Below are positions 1 to 5,936 of a stretch of 15,353 bases of DNA, piece after piece. How positions within the stretch are numbered: the stretch's first letter is position 1; each line of letters starts with the position of its first letter. Source of the DNA: Cyanobacteria bacterium OH_PDB_112 (GTDB taxonomy: Bacteria; Cyanobacteriota; Vampirovibrionia; Gastranaerophilales; CAJFVJ01); NCBI GenBank assembly GCA_023457295.1, contig JAEWLZ010000226.1, positions 1 through 15,353 on the forward strand, given 5' to 3'. A program made the translations under genes and the position numbers. The notes below the pieces were generated by a model that was not told where the DNA came from, made no database searches, and saw only the letters and a program-made list of their open reading frames with translations.

Positions 1-498
1 AAGGTGGTCTTCTTTAAGTTGTTTTGCCCTGTTGAGCTTGAAGGGGGCAGCACCGACTATTCCGTATTTATGACCGTTTTTTTCGACAATCGTCGAGCTT
101 ACGATTTTGTCTTTAAAGTATTTATCAAGGTGAGATTCACCCTTGTGATTGAGGTTTGAGACAATAAATTTTGTATTGGTATTGCAAAGATTGTCTTCTA
201 GGGTGGCGATTTTATCTACATCATGATTTCCTAGAGCGGAATATTCAACTTTTGTTAGGTTTAAAAACGGAGAAACAAGTTTATTTTTGGTTTTATTTCC
301 TCCGATAAAACTGTCACCGCCTGAAAGGATAAAAGTATCGACATTGGGGTTGGAATTTTTTGTCAGCTCAAAAGTATCTGCTTCTTGCTTGATTTGAGGC
401 ATTCTAGGATACTGCGCATGCATATCGTTTATGTAAAAAACAGATGTGCGGATATTTGTATTTTGCGGTTTTGGGCTTGTTACGGGAGTCGTTTCCAT
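1..498 (-). CDS. metallophosphoesterase, 5'-nucleotidase/cyclic phosphodiesterase-like (N-terminal part, truncated by window edge)
   Basis: An open frame of 166 codons runs from the ATG at 498 off the left edge. It carries the ordered metal-binding motifs of the calcineurin-like phosphoesterase fold as seen in UshA-type 5'-nucleotidases: NDMH (residues 24-27), SGGDS (59-63) and LGNHDVD (89-95), followed by VSNLN (113-117). Asp25, His27, Asp62 and Asn91 are the expected metal ligands; the remaining histidine ligands lie beyond the window. Such enzymes hydrolyse nucleotides or cyclic nucleotides and are usually periplasmic, but this N-terminus (a short Pro/Thr/Ser-rich stretch) shows no signal peptide. 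In-frame GTG (507) and TTG (510) codons lie just upstream, but adding them gives no signal peptide either, and none of the starts has a strong ribosome binding site. The family is clear; substrate and full length are unknown. Confidence 0.8.
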   Translation of the reverse strand, partial: METTPVTSPKPQNTNIRTSVFYINDMHAQYPRMPQIKQEADTFELTKNSNPNVDTFILSGGDSFIGGNKTKNKLVSPFLNLTKVEYSALGNHDVDKIATLEDNLCNTNTKFIVSNLNHKGESHLDKYFKDKIVSSTIVEKNGHKYGIVGAAPFKLNRAKQLKEDHL

Positions 499-629
499 TT
501 TTAACACCAATTTTTCTATACTGAAATAAAATCGGTGAAGATTTTTATTTGCCTATTTTTTCATAAAATTTCACAAAACGATACATATTAGATTTGATAT
601 AAGTTGAAATTTTACAAATATATATAAGA

Positions 630-1772
630 TTAATATCCGAAAAATTTCCAGCCTTTTTTGCCGCCGGAGGTAAAATCCCTTACTTTTTTGACTACGGCTA
701 TGATTTCTTTTTCTGTTACATCGTCAAAAATCTCAACTTCTCCGCGTGAAACAGGAAGAACAAATCTCACTTTTGAATCTTTGACCTTCTTATCATAAGC
801 CGTTGCTTTTGCGATTTTTTTGGGGTTTTGATTAAATCTCGGCACTATTTCATAAAGTTTCAAAAGTTCTTTTGCTTCTGTCAGATAATCCGCAGAAATA
901 AGATTTTTAGCAAAAGCCAACTCAAATGCACCTACAAGCCCGAGTGCAACAGCTTCGCCGTGTGTGAATTTTTTGTAAGAGGTCACTTTTTCGATGGCGT
1001 GACCTATGGTGTGACCTAAATTCAAAATTGCCCTAAGCCCCGATTCGCGCTCATCTTGTGCTACAACTGCGGCTTTTAGGCGGCAGCAGTGAGTGACGAG
1101 TTTTTCTAAAATTATCATATCCAAATTGTAAATCGCAGTTTTATTTTCTTTTAAAAACCCCAAAAGGTCGAGGCTCTCTGCACATCCGCAGGAATCTTCT
1201 ATAAAAGCATACTTTAAAACCTCTCCAAGCCCTGTTTTTAGCTCTCTTTCCGGAAGCGTTTTTAGGGTTGCGGTATCTATGAGGACAAGCTTTGGCTGAT
1301 AAAACGCCCCGAGCATGTTTTTGCCCAAAGGGTGGTTGATTGCCACTTTACCGCCGACAGATGAGTCTACCTGCGCCAGAAGTGTTGTGGGGACTTGAAT
1401 AAAGTCGATTCCTCGAAGATAAGTTGCCGCCGCAAAGCCGGTTATATCGCCTATAACGCCTCCGCCGAGTGCAATCATTGCATCTTTTCTTTCGAGTTTA
1501 AATTTTAAAGCTGCATCCCAAATTTTTTGCAAAGAAGCTGCATTTTTGAACTTTTCACCGTCTTTTAGAACAATTTTTTCGACTTCAAAGTCTTTAAGGC
1601 TTACGGCAATTTTTTCGTAATAAAGCCTGAAAACTGTTTCGTTTGTGACGATGAGGAGTTTTTTTGCATCGGTTGTTTTTTTTATATAGCTCGATATTTT
1701 ACCCAAAATTTGACTGCCGATTTCAATCGGGTAGGAATTATCAACGGTTTTTTTTAGTTCAACTTTCAGCAT
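630..1772 (-). CDS. aroB: 3-dehydroquinate synthase
   Basis: Second enzyme of the shikimate pathway: it converts DAHP to 3-dehydroquinate in the cytoplasm using NAD+ and a divalent metal. The 380-residue product has the NAD-binding glycine motif GGGVIGD (103-109), the block around PTTLLAQVDSSVGGK (128-142) with GKNMLGAF (150-157), and the metal ligands expected for the family: Glu184 in GEVLKYA, His254 in GHTIGHA and His271 in HGEAVALG. It is the last gene of aroC-aroK-aroB and its first 14 bases overlap the end of aroK, which suggests translational coupling. Length is slightly above the usual ~360 because of a short C-terminal tail (369-380) rich in Gly, Lys and aromatic residues. All key residues are present, so it should be active. 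Confidence 0.97.
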   Translation of the reverse strand: MLKVELKKTVDNSYPIEIGSQILGKISSYIKKTTDAKKLLIVTNETVFRLYYEKIAVSLKDFEVEKIVLKDGEKFKNAASLQKIWDAALKFKLERKDAMIALGGGVIGDITGFAAATYLRGIDFIQVPTTLLAQVDSSVGGKVAINHPLGKNMLGAFYQPKLVLIDTATLKTLPERELKTGLGEVLKYAFIEDSCGCAESLDLLGFLKENKTAIYNLDMIILEKLVTHCCRLKAAVVAQDERESGLRAILNLGHTIGHAIEKVTSYKKFTHGEAVALGLVGAFELAFAKNLISADYLTEAKELLKLYEIVPRFNQNPKKIAKATAYDKKVKDSKVRFVLPVSRGEVEIFDDVTEKEIIAVVKKVRDFTSGGKKGWKFFGY

Positions 1773-2262
1773 TTTTTAAAATCTCATTCACAATTTCATC
1801 AACGGTTTTGCCGTCCGTTGTCACAATTATATCAGCTTTTTGGTAGTTGGGCTCTCTTTTTTCAAGAAGAGCGCAAAGCGTTTCAAAAGGTTTTTCGTTC
1901 TGCAAAAGAGGTCTTGAAGTGTCGGCATTCACTCTTTCAAAAAGCACTTCCGGAGAGGTTTTTAGATAAATGACAGTACTATTTTCTTTCAGAATTTTTA
2001 GATTTCCTTCTTTTTGAACAGCTCCACCACCTGTTGAAATCACCTGTCCTGATTTTTCCGCAAATTCTTTTAGGGTTTCGCTTTCAATTTTGCGAAAAAA
2101 ATCTTCACCTTTTTGTGCGAAAATTTCTGAAATTTTCATCCCTGTTTTGAATTCGATTTTTGCGTCAATATCAACAAATTCGAGTCCGAGTTTTTGAGCT
2201 AATGCAGCTCCAACAGTGCTTTTGCCTGAACCCATAAGGCCTGTCAGACAAATATTTTTCAT
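1759..2262 (-). CDS. aroK: shikimate kinase
   Basis: Phosphorylates shikimate at the 3-hydroxyl with ATP, fifth step to chorismate. The 167-residue protein has normal family length and all hallmark positions: Walker A GLMGSGKST (8-16), DID (31-33, the Mg/shikimate-binding aspartates), Arg57 in FFRKIE, GGG (78-80) for shikimate binding, Arg117 in the lid SRPLL, and Arg136 near the adenine site. The ATG at 2262 overlaps the aroC stop in an ATGA, and an AGGA lies nine bases upstream of the start. The 3' end overlaps aroB by 14 bases. AroK and AroL isozymes cannot be told apart here, and aroK is used as the default name for the single operon copy. Confidence 0.96.
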   Translation of the reverse strand: MKNICLTGLMGSGKSTVGAALAQKLGLEFVDIDAKIEFKTGMKISEIFAQKGEDFFRKIESETLKEFAEKSGQVISTGGGAVQKEGNLKILKENSTVIYLKTSPEVLFERVNADTSRPLLQNEKPFETLCALLEKREPNYQKADIIVTTDGKTVDEIVNEILKNAES

Positions 2263-3413
2263 TTTACCTGTTCCTGATAATTCTTAAAATTTGCCTCAAT
2301 TTCGCGCAGGGAATCTCCTCCAAATTTTTGTAAAAACGCCTCTGCTATAGCATTTGCCGCCATTGCTTCTGTGACAACCGCACAAGCAGGTACTGCGCAC
2401 ACATCGGCTCTTTCTACGTGAGCAAGATGTTCTTCTCCTGTTTTAAGGTCTATGGATTTCAAGGGGGTCATCATTGTCGGAATTGCCTTCATAGCTGCTT
2501 TTATAACAATCGGCTCGCCGTTTGACATACCGCCTTCTATTCCGCCTGCATTGTTGGTCGGACGGTTGAAGCCTTTTTGGAATTCATCATGCATTTTTGA
2601 ACCTAAAAGCTCTGCTGATTGAATCCCTGCACCGATTTCAACTGATTTAACAGCGGGAATACTCATAATAGCCTGTGCTAGAAGTCCGTCAAGCTTTCTG
2701 TCCCAATGTACAAAAGACCCTAGTCCAATAGGAGTTCCTGTTATGATTACCTCAAAATATCCACCCAACGAGTCACCTTGTTCTTTTGTTTTGTCGATTA
2801 GTTCTTTGATTTTTTGCTCTGTTTCAGAATCCGCGCAGCGGACTTCGGATTTTTCGGCGGCGGATTTTATTTCCGTATAAGATTTTTCAGCTAAGGGGGC
2901 TTTTACGTTTCCTATTTGTGTTACATGTGAAAAAATTTCAATTCCGAAGTGACTCAAAAGAGTTTTGGAAAAAGCTCCGACAACTGTTCTGGTAGCTGTT
3001 TCTCGAGCAGATGAGCGTTCAAGTATATTACGGATATCATCGTGATTGTATTTTTTTGCCCCAGCAAAATCGGCATGTCCGGGGCGAAGAGCCGTTATTT
3101 TTTTCTCGTCTGCTAGTTTCTGATTTTCTTCTGCTATAGGACTTGTTGACATAGGTATAGTCCAGTTTTGCCAGTCTTTGTTTTCGATTTCTATGCAAAT
3201 CGGCGCACCTGTTGTTATGCCAAAACGTACACCGGAAAGGATTTTTGCCTGGTCGGTTTCAATTTTCATACGTCCGCCCCTGCCATATCCTGATTGTCTT
3301 TTGGCAAGTTCGGCGTTAATAAAGGCTTCTTCTATTTTTACTCCTGATGGAAATCCCTCTATTATGGCGTTTAGGCACTGCCCGTGGGATTCTCCTGAGG
3401 TTAAATATCTCAT
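2259..3413 (-). CDS. aroC: chorismate synthase
   Basis: Catalyses the last shikimate-pathway step, trans-elimination of phosphate from EPSP to chorismate, with reduced FMN as cofactor. The 384-residue product shows the family signatures in order: GESHG (7-11), GYGRGGRMKIETD (42-54), RPGHAD (110-115), RSSARETATRT (133-143), GGIEGGMSNGEP (290-301) and ERADVCAVPA (334-343). His10 and His113 correspond to the two invariant active-site histidines. It is the first gene of the aroC-aroK-aroB operon. The ATG at 3413 is chosen because an AAGGA (3426-3430) sits 12 bases upstream and the protein begins MRYLTSGESHG, as the family does. A candidate promoter lies at 3447-3475. Confidence 0.97.
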   Translation of the reverse strand: MRYLTSGESHGQCLNAIIEGFPSGVKIEEAFINAELAKRQSGYGRGGRMKIETDQAKILSGVRFGITTGAPICIEIENKDWQNWTIPMSTSPIAEENQKLADEKKITALRPGHADFAGAKKYNHDDIRNILERSSARETATRTVVGAFSKTLLSHFGIEIFSHVTQIGNVKAPLAEKSYTEIKSAAEKSEVRCADSETEQKIKELIDKTKEQGDSLGGYFEVIITGTPIGLGSFVHWDRKLDGLLAQAIMSIPAVKSVEIGAGIQSAELLGSKMHDEFQKGFNRPTNNAGGIEGGMSNGEPIVIKAAMKAIPTMMTPLKSIDLKTGEEHLAHVERADVCAVPACAVVTEAMAANAIAEAFLQKFGGDSLREIEANFKNYQEQVK

Positions 3414-3446
3414 TTTTCTAGTCCGTCCTTTTAAAAATCTTATTTA

Positions 3447-3475
3447 AAGATATCATTTCAAAGTAGAAATAGCAA
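3447..3475 (-). promoter_or_regulatory. candidate sigma70-type promoter for aroC-aroK-aroB
   Basis: On the minus strand TTGCTA (3475-3470, 4/6 match to the -35 consensus) is followed after 17 bases by TATCTT (3452-3447, 4/6 match to -10). It is about 35 bases upstream of the aroC ATG with an AAGGA ribosome binding site in between. The region is AT-rich, so chance matches are common; this is the best-placed pair I found. Confidence 0.35.
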
Positions 3476-3491
3476 ATTGTATTTGTGTTTT

Positions 3492-3519
3492 TTGGAAATT
3501 TATGATACAAGCATATAAT
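3492..3519 (+). promoter_or_regulatory. candidate distal promoter for the export operon, -10 inside the palindrome
   Basis: TTGGAA (3492-3497, 4/6 to -35) and a perfect TATAAT (3514-3519) are separated by 16 bases. The -10 hexamer lies wholly inside the left arm of the inverted repeat 3510-3537, so a dimeric protein bound there would block this promoter. Transcription from here would give a leader of roughly 130 bases before the ATG at 3655. Confidence 0.45.
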
Positions 3520-3537
3520 ACATTTGTATTATATGCT
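3510..3537. repeat. perfect inverted repeat (13-bp arms, TT centre), probable operator
   Basis: AGCATATAATACA (3510-3522) is the exact reverse complement of 3525-3537, with only TT between the arms. Each arm contains TATAAT, so a perfect -10 hexamer occurs on both strands. There is no run of T after it on either strand and the arms are AT-rich, which argues against a transcription terminator. The symmetry, length and position in a divergent promoter region fit an operator for a dimeric repressor of the TetR or MarR kind (inference). The 10-base core CATATAATAC recurs at 3599-3608, and TATGATACA at 3501-3509 matches the arm at 8 of 9 positions. Confidence 0.7.
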
Positions 3538-3544
3538 GAAAAAA

Positions 3545-3580
3545 CAAGCCGATACTACTTGGTTAGCCCTATGGGTAATT
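3545..3580 (+). other. G+C-rich leader segment with two possible small hairpins
   Basis: In an otherwise AT-rich leader, this stretch is rich in G and C. CAAG (3545-3548) can pair with CTTG (3558-3561), and TTAGCCC (3563-3569) can pair with GGGTAA (3573-3578) across a TAT loop with one bulged G. It would lie in the 5' untranslated RNA made from the distal promoter. I could not match it to a riboswitch class I know, and the second hairpin is too weakly U-tailed to be a confident terminator. Confidence 0.25.
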
Positions 3581-3606
3581 TAAAAATCTATTAGAAGTCA
3601 TATAAT
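3579..3606 (+). promoter_or_regulatory. candidate proximal promoter for the export operon
   Basis: TTTAAA (3579-3584, 4/6 to -35) precedes a perfect TATAAT (3601-3606) by 16 bases. The -10 lies within CATATAATAC (3599-3608), a 10-base copy of the palindrome's half-site, so both candidate promoters would share one control signal. The -35 is weak. Confidence 0.3.
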
Positions 3607-3654
3607 ACGAATTAAAATTTATAGCCTGATTTGAATTTTAAAAGTAGATTTTTT

Positions 3655-5055
3655 ATGAAGACAAAAAATATCCCAAATTTGAAAAAATTTTTATCAATAA
3701 GTTTGATTTTTATAATGATGCTTTGTCAAAATCAGCTTTTTGTCGAGGCTTTTTGGTTTATTTCTTCTAAAGAAAAAGTTGATGATATGCCTAAAAAATT
3801 TGAGTATGTAAATATAGGCTGGTGGAACAATTTTAGTGACCCTTATATTAAAAAATACATAATGAAATCTATTGAAAATAATGAGGATTTGAAGGTTGCA
3901 ACTCTTAAAACTTATGAATATATGCAGTTTGTGAAAGATGCTTTCGGGAAGGAGTTGCCAGAACTTTCTGTTGGTTCAAATTATTTGGGTATTAAAATGC
4001 CTTATTCACGAGACAGAGCTTTGAATATATCCGATAATGGTTATACTTTGCCTTTTACTGTCAAATATGAAGCCGATTTGCTCTTAAAAAATCATGACAA
4101 AACAAAAATCGCAAAAAAACAATACGAAGCACAAGTTTGGCAGGAAAAAGCAACTTATATTTCCGTTGCATCTTATGTTGCTACTGTTTATGTGAATATT
4201 TTAAAAACAGATAAACTTATTGAGCTTCAATCAAATTATGCTGATATAAAAAAAGAACAACTTCAGCGTGTTGAGTTAAAACATCGTAGGGGACTGGCTT
4301 CATCTATTGAGGTAAACAACTATAAAGATGCTTATAAAATTGCTTTAAATAATCTTGACGGTTATAAAAAATCTCGTGATATTTTATTGCATCAATTTTG
4401 CGTATTGATAGGCGATAGTCCTAATAATGCAGGCTGTATTGAGCGAGGAAGGTTTGATGATTTGCATTTTTGCGGAGTTATGCCTGATTGTGTTCCTTCG
4501 GATGTGATTTTTGCCCGTCCCGATGTTGAGGCTGTAGAATCACAGCTTCAAGCCGCCAAAATAGATATTAGAGTGGCAAGGAAGGAACTTTTTCCTACAT
4601 TTAATATTTATGGTGTTTTGGGCTTTAACACACTTACAACAGAACCTTTTTTCTCTTGGAGCGGGGCTTTTGCCTATTTGACAGCGGGAGCGACGCAGAC
4701 TCTTTTTGCGGGAGGTCGCAAAATCGCCAATCTTCGCCTCAAAAAAAATATTTATGAACAGATGTTTGAAAATTATAGACAAGCTAACTTAAAAGCTGTG
4801 CAAGAAGTTAATGACAGCTTGCGGTCAGTTAAAATTGACACGGATGTTGATAATCAAAACCTGAATAGACAAAAGATAGAAGAAAACACATTTATAAGGA
4901 TGTCTAAAAAATATGACAGAGGGGTTATTTCGATGCCCGATCTTTTAAGTGAGCAAGAAAGATTAATAGGGGTTCAAATAGAAAAAGTAAACAGTAAAGC
5001 GACACGTTTTGCTAATTATTTGAGTCTTTATAAAGCAGTTGGGGGTAAGTTGTGA
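3655..5055 (+). CDS. outer membrane factor, TolC/NodT-type efflux channel
   Basis: Outer-membrane channel that would connect the membrane fusion protein encoded next to the cell exterior. From the ATG at 3655 the product has 466 residues: a Lys-rich then hydrophobic signal peptide (about 1-32, likely cut after VEA) and two OEP repeats. Diagnostic stretches are WWNNFSDPYI (56-65), RPDVEAVESQLQAAKIDIR (288-306), LFPTFNIYG (312-320), GGRKIANLRL (353-362) and the coiled coil that follows, all close to the NodT branch. No proper lipobox is present, although NodT-type proteins are often lipoproteins. Four cysteines (249, 261, 273, 279) cluster between the two repeats. An in-frame TTG at 3631 would add eight residues; ATG is preferred because it gives a normal signal peptide, but neither start has a clear ribosome binding site. 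Confidence 0.9.
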   Translation: MKTKNIPNLKKFLSISLIFIMMLCQNQLFVEAFWFISSKEKVDDMPKKFEYVNIGWWNNFSDPYIKKYIMKSIENNEDLKVATLKTYEYMQFVKDAFGKELPELSVGSNYLGIKMPYSRDRALNISDNGYTLPFTVKYEADLLLKNHDKTKIAKKQYEAQVWQEKATYISVASYVATVYVNILKTDKLIELQSNYADIKKEQLQRVELKHRRGLASSIEVNNYKDAYKIALNNLDGYKKSRDILLHQFCVLIGDSPNNAGCIERGRFDDLHFCGVMPDCVPSDVIFARPDVEAVESQLQAAKIDIRVARKELFPTFNIYGVLGFNTLTTEPFFSWSGAFAYLTAGATQTLFAGGRKIANLRLKKNIYEQMFENYRQANLKAVQEVNDSLRSVKIDTDVDNQNLNRQKIEENTFIRMSKKYDRGVISMPDLLSEQERLIGVQIEKVNSKATRFANYLSLYKAVGGKL

Positions 5056-5936
5056 TAAAGCGTAGGATAAAGCAGTATAAATGGCAAATTATAAGCGTTA
5101 TTTTAATTATTTTGGGAGTTTCTTTTGCTCCTTTGATAAAGGATTTATTCAAAAATAAAGATGAACTTGTGTTATACGGAAATATTGAAATCCGACAAGT
5201 AGATTTAGGTTTTCGGGTATCAGGTCGCATAAAAAAAATGTTTTTTGAGGAAGGTGATTTAATTAAAAAAGGAAATTTGCTTGCTGAGCTTGATAATACA
5301 CCTTATGTAGATGTTTTAAATCAGGCAAAGGCAAATGCTGTTGCCAAAAAAGTCACACACAAAAATGCGGCGCTTATATATGAAAGAAACTCTCCTTTAT
5401 GTGATGATACAACGATTTCAAAACAGCAGTGCGATGATTTTTTGACTAATAAAAATCAGTCGAAAGCCGATTATGATGCCGCTGTTGCAAAAGTTGCTTC
5501 TGCAAAAACCGACTTGCGAGATACAAGAATTTATGCGCCATGTGACGGAACAATTATGACAAGAATTCAGGAACCGGGTGCGATAGTTTCGCCGACCCAA
5601 AGCGTTTATTCTGTTGCAAAGGCAAGGCCTGTTTGGGTAAGAGCATATGTGCCGGAACCCTGGCTCGGGCGTATAAAATACGGGATGAAAGTAGCGGTTT
5701 ATAATGATTCACGTCCTGATAGTCCTTATACGGGTTGGATAGGTTTTATTTCTCCTGTTGCGGAATTTACTCCAAAAGAGGTTGAAACAGTTAATTTGAG
5801 AACGGATTTGGTTTATCGAATCAGAGTTTATATTTATGATATTGATGAATATTTGCGTCAAGGAATGCCTGTTACGGTCAAAATTGATTTGAAGAGTCCC
5901 CAAACTGTAAGAAAGGTTGTTGATGAAGACGGCTAG
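5052..5936 (+). CDS. HlyD-family membrane fusion protein (YbhG/YhiI-like periplasmic adaptor)
   Basis: Periplasmic adaptor expected to bridge the ABC-2 transporter and the outer membrane channel. The 294-residue product has a cytoplasmic basic start, one membrane anchor (about 11-30), a first half-lipoyl segment FRVSGRIKKMFFEEGD (54-69), a short alpha-hairpin (about 88-157), a second half-lipoyl segment YAPCDGTIMTRIQEPGAIV (161-179) and a beta-barrel domain. The C-terminal block EFTPKEVETVNLRTDLVYRI (238-257) and LRQGMPVTV (268-276) strongly recall E. coli YhiI and YbhG. The start is GTG at 5052, overlapping the previous stop by four bases (GTGA), with GGGGG (5041-5045) six bases upstream as ribosome binding site. 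Cysteines 117, 127 and 164 would face the periplasm. Confidence 0.92.
   Translation: MIKRRIKQYKWQIISVILIILGVSFAPLIKDLFKNKDELVLYGNIEIRQVDLGFRVSGRIKKMFFEEGDLIKKGNLLAELDNTPYVDVLNQAKANAVAKKVTHKNAALIYERNSPLCDDTTISKQQCDDFLTNKNQSKADYDAAVAKVASAKTDLRDTRIYAPCDGTIMTRIQEPGAIVSPTQSVYSVAKARPVWVRAYVPEPWLGRIKYGMKVAVYNDSRPDSPYTGWIGFISPVAEFTPKEVETVNLRTDLVYRIRVYIYDIDEYLRQGMPVTVKIDLKSPQTVRKVVDEDG
5912..5916 (+). promoter_or_regulatory. ribosome binding site deciding the start of the double ABC ATPase
   Basis: AAAGG ends six bases before the ATG at 5923. Two in-frame TTG codons (5917, 5920) lie directly between them and are too close to be used, so ATG is the start. Confidence 0.7.

Noticed and set aside
3178..3447. 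Plus-strand open frame of 89 codons opposite aroC
   Set aside because: It lies almost wholly antisense to well-conserved aroC sequence and resembles no family; a coding shadow.
3510..3537. Inverted repeat as a transcription terminator
   Set aside because: The arms are nearly all A/T and neither strand has a following T run; it also sits upstream of both genes, not after them.
3739..3753. Cys near the end of the outer membrane factor signal peptide as a lipobox
   Set aside because: The residues before the Cys (MML) do not fit the lipobox, and a better signal-peptidase I site (VEA) follows.
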